In this document: in pieces, positions 34,999 to 44,429 of the stretch | How positions within the stretch are numbered: the stretch's first letter is position 1 | Layout: every line of letters begins with the position of its first letter | Assembly: GCF_014200595.1 (NCBI RefSeq) | Contig: NZ_JACHCG010000001.1 | Location: forward strand, 1,798,001-1,862,000 | DNA: 64,000 nucleotides | Direction: 5' to 3' | Source: Pedobacter cryoconitis | GTDB lineage: Bacteria; Bacteroidota; Bacteroidia; Sphingobacteriales; Sphingobacteriaceae | The notes under the pieces: generated by a model | What the model saw: only the letters and a program-made list of their open reading frames with translations | What the model was told of the DNA's origin: nothing | The model's database searches: none | Made by a program: the position numbers and the translations under genes

Positions 34999-37434
34999 TT
35001 AATTTATCTGCGTTTTGCTGCCCTGACTAAACACACCGATCTTGAATTGATCTGCTGAGGCAGGGGCAGATCCTGCCCATTCAAGGTTAAGTTTTTTCAA
35101 ATCAGTATATTCAGGTTTGATTTGATAGATATGGTTTCCTAAAACCTGCTGGTAAAAAGATTCTACTTTTCCGGATTTATAGAAATTGCAATGGTCAACA
35201 ACAATATTATCCCATCTGTATTCCTGGAAGAAAATTGCTCTGCCTCCCTGGCCGGAAGACGAGAAATTACTATTGAGGATAGAAACCTGTTGTGCACCAA
35301 TTAATTTTACTGCTGATCCCTGTTCTCTGTTTTCGACTTCATTAAAAGTACAGTGATCAATTTTTACGAATGGGCCTAAAGTGCTTTCATCATTTCCTCC
35401 CCGGTAAATATTAATTGCTGTACCCATTAAATTTGTAAAGACACAATTGGTGATCAATGTATATTCCGCATTATAGATCCCTTTATCATCTTTCTCTGCC
35501 GAAAGGTCAATCCCGCTACCGGAGAGGTGATGAAAGATAGAATTTCTGACGATCAGACTATCGGCAAGCGTACTCTTTGAACCTGAAAAACCACTGTTTG
35601 TGCTTTCATTGTAGGCGAAAAACTCGCAATCATCTATGGTTAGTTTATAAGGTTTATTCATCGGTTTATCTGTAGATCTGATGCCGGCATCTGCATTAGC
35701 GAAACTTTCATAATTACCCTTAAAGGCGATACCTTTTACAGTCAGATTACCACCATTCTCCAAAGTAATAAATGCAGGCAGAGATTTGAAGGAGGCATTT
35801 ACAAAAATGGGCCTGCTCTTTAAACTTTTTGCTGCCATCAGTACAAGGGTTTTAGTAATGATCAGTTCTTCTTTTAATGGATAAAAGCCAGTCTCAGTGA
35901 ATACGATCGTGTCACCAGCCAATGCCTCTTTAAGTGTTACGGCCAGTAACGGGCTCTGAGAAGCTTTTAAGAAAGTACTTTTTGGTTTTCTCCATGCTTT
36001 CTTTGTTTCCGGATGATACCAGGCAGCACCAGTTTTTTCTGGTGTAATGACTTTTAGGTTTTTCAGGTCTGCGCCATATAATCTGCTATACGGTAGTGTT
36101 ATACCGTTGATTTTATAGGAATCTGTTTTAGCTTTAACAAAACCATCCGGTACTTTCCGTTGATAAGTATCAGCAGGTGTTTTTTGATCAGAATTAACCA
36201 GGCCATTCTCAGAAAAGATAATTCCCTGATCATTATTGGCATCTGTATAAATTTCTTCTCTTGAAGTAGCGATCAGGTTCTTTTTGAACTGTACATTTTC
36301 CGGTGCCAGCGTTCGTTCTGCATCTTTACCGGCACCAAAAAGGATATTTGAACAATCCACGAATGTATTTCGTTCGATCCATGCATCCTTGACCTGATAG
36401 TACCGGTTGATCAATGAGTTGGGAACACCATTCAATACAGAAAGGGGAGCCCTGAAATTTGTGCCCTGTAATTGATAGAAAACATTATTAAATACTTTTT
36501 GACGCGGATTGATTACTCTTACTCCACCAGTGAAAGGTTTATTATTCCCCATAAAGAAATTCCCTTCTACTACATTATCCGATCCATGTCTCAATACCAG
36601 TCCACCTTCGCATTCAAAAAAAGTATTAAAGCAGACCCGGTTTTCACCAGATTTGATGGATACGATTTCTACCTCTCCATTACAACGCTCAAAGAAATTG
36701 TGCGCTATTGTAGTTCTGGAGGCCATTAATGAATAACGTGATACGCCAATTCTGATGGTTTCGCCTCCATTAGCGCCCAGTCTGGATCTGCCTTTGAAGT
36801 AATTACTGTCTATCAAATGATCATTTTGCTGACTGCGTTCATCATTAAGCTCTGCTATGATTACAGGGCCAAGGTTTAACTTATCAACAAAAGTAGAATG
36901 ATCTATCCGGTTGTTTTTTCCATAAAATGTAACCCATGTATCAGATCTGAACCTTTCCGGCTGACTATAGTTTTCAATAACGGTCCCCGTAACTCTGCAA
37001 TGATTAGCTAACAGCGTTTCGCTGGTTCTAAAGGAGATAACCTCTCTTTTGGGTGTATATCCGTTTTTGAAATGTAAATCTTTAACCACCAGGTATTCAC
37101 CACTTAATTGTAAATAGGACTGTCCGGTGAAAATAACGCCTCCGGGTGTTTCGGGCATAATGATTACAGGTTGCGCTGCCGTACCTTTTCCGTTGAGTTG
37201 CATTGCTGCATTTGACCATTCTTTATCTTTTAATAAGATAACATCGCCTGGCCCGGCTTTTGAAACTGCCGTCTTCAGTTCCAGGGGATTGTTAACGACA
37301 ATAGAATTGTTAATTCTGATAGGATTGTCAACCGTTATACGGCTGTTAATCACAATAGACTTATCAAATACAATATTTTTTGTATAACCTTTTAAACTGC
37401 AAATGATTAATAAGGATAAGATTAGATTTTTCAT
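34999..37434 (-). CDS. PL6 family alginate lyase (chondroitinase B-like beta-helix), two-domain
   Basis: The 811-residue secreted protein has a signal peptide (about 1-18), a PL6 right-handed beta-helix (about 45-430) and a second parallel beta-helix (about 490-780), as in the two-domain lyase AlyGC. The catalytic base and acid are K261 (VSIKSGENRV) and R282 (LVLRHGSDN). Their spacing of 21 equals that of AlyGC (220, 241), and the metal-site region NGGETIRIG precedes them. It cuts alginate by beta-elimination. It follows the lipoprotein gene by 3 bp and precedes kdgK. G-block versus MG preference cannot be read. Confidence 0.93.
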   Translation of the reverse strand: MKNLILSLLIICSLKGYTKNIVFDKSIVINSRITVDNPIRINNSIVVNNPLELKTAVSKAGPGDVILLKDKEWSNAAMQLNGKGTAAQPVIIMPETPGGVIFTGQSYLQLSGEYLVVKDLHFKNGYTPKREVISFRTSETLLANHCRVTGTVIENYSQPERFRSDTWVTFYGKNNRIDHSTFVDKLNLGPVIIAELNDERSQQNDHLIDSNYFKGRSRLGANGGETIRIGVSRYSLMASRTTIAHNFFERCNGEVEIVSIKSGENRVCFNTFFECEGGLVLRHGSDNVVEGNFFMGNNKPFTGGVRVINPRQKVFNNVFYQLQGTNFRAPLSVLNGVPNSLINRYYQVKDAWIERNTFVDCSNILFGAGKDAERTLAPENVQFKKNLIATSREEIYTDANNDQGIIFSENGLVNSDQKTPADTYQRKVPDGFVKAKTDSYKINGITLPYSRLYGADLKNLKVITPEKTGAAWYHPETKKAWRKPKSTFLKASQSPLLAVTLKEALAGDTIVFTETGFYPLKEELIITKTLVLMAAKSLKSRPIFVNASFKSLPAFITLENGGNLTVKGIAFKGNYESFANADAGIRSTDKPMNKPYKLTIDDCEFFAYNESTNSGFSGSKSTLADSLIVRNSIFHHLSGSGIDLSAEKDDKGIYNAEYTLITNCVFTNLMGTAINIYRGGNDESTLGPFVKIDHCTFNEVENREQGSAVKLIGAQQVSILNSNFSSSGQGGRAIFFQEYRWDNIVVDHCNFYKSGKVESFYQQVLGNHIYQIKPEYTDLKKLNLEWAGSAPASADQFKIGVFSQGSKTQIN

Positions 37435-37437
37435 AAG

Positions 37438-38721
37438 CTATTTAGATACGAGTATGTCAAACTTAATAGTTGAAACAGCAACCGGGCTCCCGATAACTAC
37501 ACTTTTCGCGCTTAACAATTGATTGGTAAAAGTTCCATCGGGTTTCGGTACGCGAACCCAAATTAAATAGGCGCTGGTAGTATTGAAAACATTCGCTGCC
37601 TGGTTTGCAGTAGCTGCATCGAACTTCGCAGTACTGCTTCCCGGGGCTGTAATTCCTTCAAAGAATTGATCATCCAATTCGATAATAGTATTCGCATTGT
37701 AAGCCGCATAAACTCTGTCAGCTTCTACAGACCCGGGGATCAGTACCCGGAATTTAGTCACTTTAAGGCTCGCTGGATCAGGCTCCCAAATCTGTGTATT
37801 GCATTTGTAATTCTTAGTAATGGTTGTTGCACTTGCCGGGCTGTATAAACTAAAAACCATTGCAGTGGTACAGTAAGTGACGAAATCTACTTTTTGCTCC
37901 TGACCGCTAACTGTGCAGCTGCCCAGTAAACTACCTGTTTCACCGTTGAAAAAACTGCTTGCTGATGGTGCTGATGCCGTTCCATGTGCCATCATCGTCA
38001 GGTCTTTATACAAAACATATGATTTGATAGGGATGTTGATCAAAGCCTCAGCTTTAAGCCCAAAACTATCAGTAATTACTATTTTGATTTTACCGGCATT
38101 TTTGCGGTAAGTATATTGATAACTCAATTCATATGTTTTTTCGTTTTTGGTCAGTGCGATCTGATCTGCTTTTTCAAATGCCCCTTTCGAATCATCGTAA
38201 AACTCAATCAGCTTTAATCCATTTTCTGAATTTGCTTTTCCTTTAATCAAAACTTTGCCCGTTTCATCAGGAAGTATACTGGCCGGAATATCTGTCAGGG
38301 TGGGCATAGGTGGAGTAAAGGCGGTCATCTTAATCAGCCCTTCAAAAGAAGAATTGTCAATATGTTTAACCATTACCTTAATCCCAGTAACCTTAGTCAG
38401 TTTCGCAGCAGAGAAACTTTTGGCAGGAATAGAGAAACGATAAAGGTTCCTGTTTTCCTGTGCTGGGGTATCTCTGTAAATCAGGGAATCCGTTTTGTCG
38501 CTGCGCATCAGATAAAAATAGATCAGCCTGATGCCAACCGTAGAATTCAATTCTCCATTCAGTATCGTATCAGGGCCTGTCTGGCCGATTGCTGTGTTGA
38601 AAGTAAACGCTTTTGCTGTCAATACATCTGGTGTATTGACAGCAGTTTTATCCTTTTTACAGCTATTGAGCAAGATAAAACCTGCTGCAATCATCGTTAT
38701 TAAATAAAAGTTCTTCATCAT
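37438..38721 (-). CDS. SusE/SusF-like surface lipoprotein of the alginate locus (unknown fold)
   Basis: A 427-residue lipoprotein (lipobox LLNSC, C21) placed directly after SusD, where SusE/F-type glycan-binding proteins are found. It looks all-beta, with two Ig-like repeats (about 30-140 and 145-230, e.g. LPDETGKVLIKGKANSENGLKLIEFYDD) and a C-terminal domain (about 240-427). I do not recognise a named family. By position it probably binds alginate at the cell surface (inference). It is in the susC-susD-this-PL6 operon, with 9 bp to SusD and 3 bp to PL6. Confidence 0.78.
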   Translation of the reverse strand: MMKNFYLITMIAAGFILLNSCKKDKTAVNTPDVLTAKAFTFNTAIGQTGPDTILNGELNSTVGIRLIYFYLMRSDKTDSLIYRDTPAQENRNLYRFSIPAKSFSAAKLTKVTGIKVMVKHIDNSSFEGLIKMTAFTPPMPTLTDIPASILPDETGKVLIKGKANSENGLKLIEFYDDSKGAFEKADQIALTKNEKTYELSYQYTYRKNAGKIKIVITDSFGLKAEALINIPIKSYVLYKDLTMMAHGTASAPSASSFFNGETGSLLGSCTVSGQEQKVDFVTYCTTAMVFSLYSPASATTITKNYKCNTQIWEPDPASLKVTKFRVLIPGSVEADRVYAAYNANTIIELDDQFFEGITAPGSSTAKFDAATANQAANVFNTTSAYLIWVRVPKPDGTFTNQLLSAKSVVIGSPVAVSTIKFDILVSK

Positions 38722-38730
38722 TAATAGCTA

Positions 38731-40311
38731 TTAATAACCAGGATTTTGAGTGATTTTGAGCTGATCGTTGGCATCCAGCTCGCGCTGCGGGATCGGCAGC
38801 AGTAATTTTTCAGGCGTCAGGTTAGCTTGTAATTCGGCCAGCGTAAAGGCTGGTCTATAATTTTTATAATGCGAATCAAACTCTACAGCAAAATGATTTT
38901 TAATTACTGCGATGGCCTGATCAGTTCTTACCAGATCAAAGAAACGCTGGTTCTCAAAAGCAAATTCCAACCGTCTCTCATTTAATAAAGCAGCCAGAAA
39001 CTGAGCTTCATTGGTAATTGCATTAGGATTTGCCGGATCAGCAGGATATTTATAAAAACCAGTTTTAAAGTCTCCGGTAGTATAAGCTGCTGCACCAGCC
39101 CTTGACCTGACCTGATTAATTAATTCCAGGCTTGTGTTCCCAAAACCTAAAGCTTCGGCTTTCATCAATAACACATCTGCATATCTGAGTACAGGGAAAT
39201 CGTTTTCTGCATCAAATTTCACCAAAACAGGGGAGATGAATTTCTTCACATAAAGCTTGGATGCGTATTTGGCCATAGTCACTGCTTTACGACTGTCAGC
39301 CGCTCCCGAAGCAGGGGTTTTATAAGTTAAATCCAGATCATTGGTGGGGAAATTATAACCGCTTCCATCACCGTTCACCACAGCACTGCCACTTGAAGTA
39401 GGTGCAAAATTATTAGCCATCAGGTTACCCAGTCCCAAACCACCAGCTTTAAATCTGACGGCGAACAAGATTTCCTTGTTCATCTCATTGTTAATGGAAA
39501 ATACATCTGCAAAAGAAGGCAGCAGGCCATAACCACTGTTATTGATCACTTCGTCCAGTAGCGGCAGAGCTTCAGCGCCGCGATGTAATGTCAAATATAC
39601 TTTGGCCAATAAAGCTCTGGCAGCCCAGGTATTGGCTCTGCCCGCATCTGCATTGGCAGAAGGAGTGAAGGCCGTTTGTGGCAATAAGTTTTTTGCTGCG
39701 ACAAGGTCTGCTTCAATCATTTGATAACATTCTGCAAGCGGAACTCTGCTGACCTGCTTGGATTGTTCGGGATCTACCGGATCAGTGACCAGAAATACAC
39801 CTCCATACAACCTGACCAAATTGAAATAATGATAAGCACGTAAAAACAAAGCTTCACCTGCCAGCTGATTCCTTTGCCCGGGAGTCATTTTTGCTGTCCC
39901 TTCGCCTACAGTAGTTTTTCCGGCCGCATAAACAACCCCAAGGCTTCTCAGGACATAATTAACAGACCTGATGTTTTTATAAGTTACCAGCCAGTATTGA
40001 TAAACCTTATCGTGAGAAGAATTCAAAGTGAACATATCCAGATCATTGAATTCAAAATTGATGGCTGCCGAACTGTTTGCGACCCCTTGTTTAGAATTAT
40101 CAGTCCTTAAATCGGTCAGCATCCACTCAAATTCCAATGGCTTTTGCATCCCGTTATAACTTCCTGTTAAAGCTGTTTTAGTCTGGTCATATGTTTTATA
40201 AAAACTATCAACCCCAACATTGGAAATAGGATCAATATCAATAACTTTTTTGCAGGATACTATGCTTAAACACAGCACCAAACCTGCGGTTATATAGTGG
40301 AGATTTCTCAT
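38731..40311 (-). CDS. susD: SusD/RagB family nutrient-binding lipoprotein
   Basis: The 526-residue protein starts MRNLHYITAGLVLCLSIVSC, with the lipidated cysteine at C20. I chose the ATG at 40311 because it gives a proper lipoprotein signal; an upstream in-frame ATG (40341) lies inside susC. SusD features are present: TALTGSYNGMQ, AEALFLRAYHYFNLVRLYGGVFLVTDP with TPR-type helices, and the C-terminal NERRLEFAFENQRFFDLVRT and LLPIPQRELDANDQLKITQNPGY. It forms the lid of the SusC pore and here would capture alginate oligosaccharides. It lies 16 bp after susC. Confidence 0.95.
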   Translation of the reverse strand: MRNLHYITAGLVLCLSIVSCKKVIDIDPISNVGVDSFYKTYDQTKTALTGSYNGMQKPLEFEWMLTDLRTDNSKQGVANSSAAINFEFNDLDMFTLNSSHDKVYQYWLVTYKNIRSVNYVLRSLGVVYAAGKTTVGEGTAKMTPGQRNQLAGEALFLRAYHYFNLVRLYGGVFLVTDPVDPEQSKQVSRVPLAECYQMIEADLVAAKNLLPQTAFTPSANADAGRANTWAARALLAKVYLTLHRGAEALPLLDEVINNSGYGLLPSFADVFSINNEMNKEILFAVRFKAGGLGLGNLMANNFAPTSSGSAVVNGDGSGYNFPTNDLDLTYKTPASGAADSRKAVTMAKYASKLYVKKFISPVLVKFDAENDFPVLRYADVLLMKAEALGFGNTSLELINQVRSRAGAAAYTTGDFKTGFYKYPADPANPNAITNEAQFLAALLNERRLEFAFENQRFFDLVRTDQAIAVIKNHFAVEFDSHYKNYRPAFTLAELQANLTPEKLLLPIPQRELDANDQLKITQNPGY

Positions 40312-40327
40312 CTTATGTCTTTTTAAA

Positions 40328-43300
40328 TTAAAAATTAACATCTATACCAAAAGTGAAAGTGCGTGAAATTGGAAAAGCACCACGCTGATAACCATCTACC
40401 AAAGGAGAAGAATATTGCGAGGAAGTCGTTCTTGCTTCCGGGTTTATACCCCGGTAGGAACTTCCGGTCAGATAAAACAAATTATCAGCAGAGCTATAGA
40501 CCCTGACACTGCTTACACCCAGTTTCTTAATAATTTTAGCAGGGATCGTATAACCCAGGATCACATTTCTTAAAGCAGCGTAAGAACCACTTTCAATCAC
40601 GTAATCTGTGAGCAGCCAGTTTTCACCATTGGTATAATAAGGCGTTTTTCCATCACCGGGATGTGCAGCGCTAATCCATCTGTTCTGATTGAATTTCTCA
40701 TTGTACCTTCTGGATTCATTGTAATTGGCATCTCCATTGATAATTTTCCCGCCTTGTACACCCTGAATCATGATATTCAGATCAAAGCCCTTATACTTAA
40801 ATGAATTGTTGATTCCCCAGGTAAAATCCGGGAAGGGACTTCCAATGGTTGTCCGGTCATTTACATCAATTTTACCATCCCCATTCACGTCTGCAAACTT
40901 TAAACCTCCCGGGGCGTAATATTTAGACAGGGTAGAGGTTTGCCCACCAGCTTTGGCTGCATCAATTTGAGCCTGTGAAGTCCAGATACCGTCAGTTTTA
41001 TAACCAAAGAACTGAATAGCAGGCTGTCCGACAATAGCCGCATAGATTTCATTCCGCTCTCCGTAATTATATTGAAAAGGTTCTCCACCAAGCTCCAGTA
41101 AACGATTTCTATTCGCGGAAAAGTTAAGTGAAGTAGACCATTGAAAATGATCAGTTTTGATATTTACTGAATTGAATTCAACTTCAATACCCTGGTTTTT
41201 AACCTTACCTGAGTTATCAAAGTATTCAAAAGAGCCACTAAAAGATTGAGTAGATCTTTTGTACAGTAACTTATCCGTATTGGAATTATAGTACTCGATG
41301 GTCAGCCCAAAACGGTCTTGCATAAAGCCAAGGTCCAGACCAGTATTAAATTCAAAAGTACGTTCCCATGTGATATCAGGATTGGCCAGTACATCTGAAT
41401 TTGGTGATAAACCAAGGTTTACAGAGCCAGTACCGCTTCCGAAAGAGTAATTCCCCGGGTATAACAGGTTTTGAAAAGCAAAACTCTGGATCTTATTATT
41501 TCCGGTAGCGCCATAACTTGCTCTGAGTTTCATGTTGCTGATCCAGGAAAGATTCTTCATGAAATCCTCTTTTCCAATTCCCCAGCCCGCCGAAATCGCA
41601 GGAAAAGTGCCTTGTTTTTGTCCCTCGGCAAAATAAGAGCTCCCATCCATCCTGAAACTGGCAGCTAGCAAGTATTTATTCTTATAGTCGTAAGTTAAAC
41701 GGCCAAGGTAAGAAACCAGGCCAATCTGGTCTTTAAGTGTATTCGTTAAAGCCTGATCAATCTGACCAGCCTGATTTAAAGTTTCAAAGGTCTCTGTAGG
41801 AAAATTTCTTCCCACCATATTGGTTTCTTTGATCTTGGTTTGCTGTGTCGTAAAACCCAATAAGCCTGTAAAACTGTGATTACCCCTGGTTACATTATAA
41901 TTCAGGGTGTTTTCCAATAATAGATCCATATAGTTTCTCGTATAAAGCGTAGCTTCATTTACGTCACCATCTTTTCTGGCATTTGACCTGGTTAGTGTTG
42001 TATTTTCCTGCTGCGAATAATAGCCGCCAATGGAACTTTTAAAGATCAGGTTTGGCAGGAACCTGATACTGATATCTCCACCACCCAGCATCCGGTAAGT
42101 TTGTTGATCCCGCGTTTCTCTGGCTGCAATAGAAAGCGGTGTATTGTTACTTGTAGCGAAAGGTTCTACAGGGCCGGCACTAGTCCAGTTACTGCCATCG
42201 GGCATTGTTCCGGAATATTGTAACCCGTTAAAATGTCTGGCTTGTACAAAATCACCCGGAAGGACACTTGCCCAGGCTGCATTCTGATGAACATAGGCTG
42301 CGGTAAAATCGCTGTGATTAACCGGGAGGAAAGAACCGAAACGGAAATAGTCAGTAAAGTTTACGGAAGGTCTTTGCGTTTTTACATAAGAAGGATTGAA
42401 GTTAATACTGAAACTCACTTTTTTGCTCAACGTACCATCCAGTTTAGTCTTCAGGTTAAACTTACTGTTGTCACTATACTTTAATACGGCTTCATCTTTC
42501 TGGCCGCTCGCTGACACATAGTATCTCAGGTCTTTTTTACCACCAGAAATACTTAGTTGAATATTAGAAATGGCTGCATTTTGTAAAGCCTCCTGCTGCC
42601 AGTCGGTAGGGCCGCCGCTAATCTCATTCTCAATGACATAAGCTGCTCTTTCCGGATCAGTGATCAGGTTTTTCATATTGGCCGGAACTGTAGGGTCATC
42701 TGCACGCAATGCGGCCTCTGCATAAAGCATTTTGGTATAATCTGTAATGCTCATGATCGGATTCAGTTTATATGGCTTTTTAAAACCATAATAACTCTTC
42801 AAACTATATCTTGGCTTATCAGAACTTCCGCTTTTTGTGGTGATTAAAATCACTCCATTAGCCGCTCGTGATCCATAAATTGCACCAGAAGCCGCATCTT
42901 TAAGCACTTCAATACTTTCCACATCCTGAGGATCAACGAAAGACAACCCATCAGGTACAGGATAGCCATCTACTACGACCAGAGGCTGGGAGCCTGCACT
43001 GATTGAACTAAATCCGCGCACCCTTACGGTAGGGGCAGCACCTGCTTCTGAACTGACATTTTGTATGGTTACACCTGCAATTTTTCCAATCAGCGCATTG
43101 TCTAAACGTGCAGTTGGAATTTCATCAAGGTTATCATTTTTCAACTTGCTTACTGCACCGGTAACCGAAGATTTCTTTTGTGTACCATAACCGATTACAA
43201 CCACTTCGTTCATTGTATTGGGGATTTCCCTTAAAGTGATCGTAATTGTTTCTGCTGTTTTAACTGCAAAAGCTTGTGGTTCATAGCCCATGTAATTGAT

Positions 43301-43531
43301 CAGTAGTAATTTACCCGGTTCGGCTTTGATTTTAAACTCTCCTTTAGTATCGGTGACGACACCTTGTTTCGTGTCTTTCACCATGATCGAGGCGCCTGGC
43401 AGAGCTTCCCCTTTTTGATCCTTCACAGTACCCTGAATGGATACCTTTGTCTGAGAATAGGCCGGTTTTAAGCATAAAAAACACGACAATATCATGACTA
43501 GTAAACTGTTAAAGTAAACTTTTGAATTCAT
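40328..43531 (-). CDS. susC: SusC/RagA family TonB-linked outer-membrane transporter
   Basis: The 1067-residue transporter has a signal peptide (about 1-26, ending AYSQ), a carboxypeptidase-D regulatory-like domain (about 30-112: IQGTVKDQKGEALPGASIMVKDTKQGVVTDTKGEF), the TonB-box region MNEVVVIGYGTQKKSSVTGAV, a plug (about 120-230) and a 22-strand barrel ending FTFGIDVNF. With SusD it imports glycan oligomers into the periplasm. The alginate lyases in the same locus indicate alginate as the substrate. The 136-bp leader contains a hairpin and the 11-mer shared with two other alginate genes. Confidence 0.96.
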   Translation of the reverse strand: MNSKVYFNSLLVMILSCFLCLKPAYSQTKVSIQGTVKDQKGEALPGASIMVKDTKQGVVTDTKGEFKIKAEPGKLLLINYMGYEPQAFAVKTAETITITLREIPNTMNEVVVIGYGTQKKSSVTGAVSKLKNDNLDEIPTARLDNALIGKIAGVTIQNVSSEAGAAPTVRVRGFSSISAGSQPLVVVDGYPVPDGLSFVDPQDVESIEVLKDAASGAIYGSRAANGVILITTKSGSSDKPRYSLKSYYGFKKPYKLNPIMSITDYTKMLYAEAALRADDPTVPANMKNLITDPERAAYVIENEISGGPTDWQQEALQNAAISNIQLSISGGKKDLRYYVSASGQKDEAVLKYSDNSKFNLKTKLDGTLSKKVSFSINFNPSYVKTQRPSVNFTDYFRFGSFLPVNHSDFTAAYVHQNAAWASVLPGDFVQARHFNGLQYSGTMPDGSNWTSAGPVEPFATSNNTPLSIAARETRDQQTYRMLGGGDISIRFLPNLIFKSSIGGYYSQQENTTLTRSNARKDGDVNEATLYTRNYMDLLLENTLNYNVTRGNHSFTGLLGFTTQQTKIKETNMVGRNFPTETFETLNQAGQIDQALTNTLKDQIGLVSYLGRLTYDYKNKYLLAASFRMDGSSYFAEGQKQGTFPAISAGWGIGKEDFMKNLSWISNMKLRASYGATGNNKIQSFAFQNLLYPGNYSFGSGTGSVNLGLSPNSDVLANPDITWERTFEFNTGLDLGFMQDRFGLTIEYYNSNTDKLLYKRSTQSFSGSFEYFDNSGKVKNQGIEVEFNSVNIKTDHFQWSTSLNFSANRNRLLELGGEPFQYNYGERNEIYAAIVGQPAIQFFGYKTDGIWTSQAQIDAAKAGGQTSTLSKYYAPGGLKFADVNGDGKIDVNDRTTIGSPFPDFTWGINNSFKYKGFDLNIMIQGVQGGKIINGDANYNESRRYNEKFNQNRWISAAHPGDGKTPYYTNGENWLLTDYVIESGSYAALRNVILGYTIPAKIIKKLGVSSVRVYSSADNLFYLTGSSYRGINPEARTTSSQYSSPLVDGYQRGAFPISRTFTFGIDVNF

Positions 43532-43538
43532 AATAATT

Positions 43539-43549
43539 TATATTTGGTT
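43539..43549 (-). promoter_or_regulatory. shared leader 11-mer upstream of susC (putative GntR half-site)
   Basis: TATATTTGGTT on the plus strand (AACCAAATATA in the mRNA sense) ends 7 nt before the susC start codon. The identical 11-mer occurs before the MFS gene and the gntR gene of this locus. Confidence 0.4.
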
Positions 43550-43632
43550 ATAGGTTGTACCTGCTCCGTAAAATCTCCTTTACCGCAGGAAACAGCTTGT
43601 TTTGCTCAGGTCAGCTGCCAGGTTTTTTTTAA

Positions 43633-43656
43633 TGCAGGAGGCCAGCCCCTCCTGCA
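43633..43656 (-). other. intercistronic hairpin between the SDR gene and susC
   Basis: TGCAGGAGG (43633-43641) and CCTCCTGCA (43648-43656) form a perfect GC-rich stem with a 6-nt loop just downstream of the SDR stop. On the minus strand no T-run follows (there is an A-run), so partial termination, processing or 3'-end protection is more likely than strong termination. Confidence 0.6.
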
Positions 43657-43667
43657 TGAATGGTGAA

Positions 43668-44420
43668 TCAGGAGAAATTCAAACCACCATTAATGTCAAT
43701 ATTGGTACCCGTTACATAACTGGATTGATCAGAAGCTAAATAAACAACCAGATCAGCTACTTCAGTGGCCTTTCCCTCTCTTTTCAATAAGGTAGAGTTT
43801 GCCACATTGGTTCTTACTTCGGGTTTGGTGAAAGTATCGTGAAAAGCAGTCGCAATCATTCCCGGTAAAACTGCATTTACTCTTATGTTTTTCGGGCCCA
43901 GCTCTTTAGCCAGTGCACGGGTATAAGTCATCACTCCACCTTTAGCTGTGGCATAAGCACTTGCACCAGGGCCACCGCCATCTCTGCCGGCAAGCGAAGA
44001 AAGGTTTATAATTGAAGCACCAGAACCCATAAAAGGAATAGTTGCTTTGCTCACCAGATATACACTTTTTAAATTTAAGTCCATCACTGCATCCCAAAAA
44101 TCCTCGTCCAGTTCCAGCGTAGGTTTCCTTGCTACCATTCCGCCAGCCACATTAACCAGGATATGGATTTCGTCTCCGAAAGCTGCCCTGGCCTGCTCAA
44201 TTAATTCAGTAACCTCGGCAGATTTGGTTACATCACCTTTGACAATGATTCCTTCTCCGCCCGCTGACTGAATCAGTTTTAATGTTTCTTCTGCATTCGC
44301 CAGGTTATCAAAATAATTGATCACTACTTTCGCTCCTTCACGGGCAAGCTGGCAGGAAACTGCTCTGCCAATGTCTCTTGAACCACCGGTAACTACGGCT
44401 ACTTTGTTTTTTAATCTCAT
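43668..44420 (-). CDS. SDR oxidoreductase, probable DEH reductase (alginate monomer to KDG)
   Basis: A classical 250-residue short-chain dehydrogenase: cofactor motif VVTGGSRDIGRAV (10-21), NVAGG (90-94) for the NNAG motif, the serine of INLSSLAG (S141/S142), and the catalytic Y156-x3-K160 (SAYATAKGG). The end VTGTNIDINGGLNFS is typical. In alginate loci this family reduces 4-deoxy-L-erythro-5-hexoseulose uronate (DEH) to KDG, and the neighbours MFS, KdgF, KdgK and Eda make that role likely here (context inference). It lies 9 bp downstream of the MFS gene. Confidence 0.9.
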   Translation of the reverse strand: MRLKNKVAVVTGGSRDIGRAVSCQLAREGAKVVINYFDNLANAEETLKLIQSAGGEGIIVKGDVTKSAEVTELIEQARAAFGDEIHILVNVAGGMVARKPTLELDEDFWDAVMDLNLKSVYLVSKATIPFMGSGASIINLSSLAGRDGGGPGASAYATAKGGVMTYTRALAKELGPKNIRVNAVLPGMIATAFHDTFTKPEVRTNVANSTLLKREGKATEVADLVVYLASDQSSYVTGTNIDINGGLNFS

Positions 44421-44429
44421 ATGATTTGT

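Noticed and set aside
40312..40341. Earlier in-frame ATG for SusD overlapping the end of susC
   Set aside because: It would place ten charged residues before the lipoprotein signal; the ATG at 40311 gives a normal signal and lipobox.
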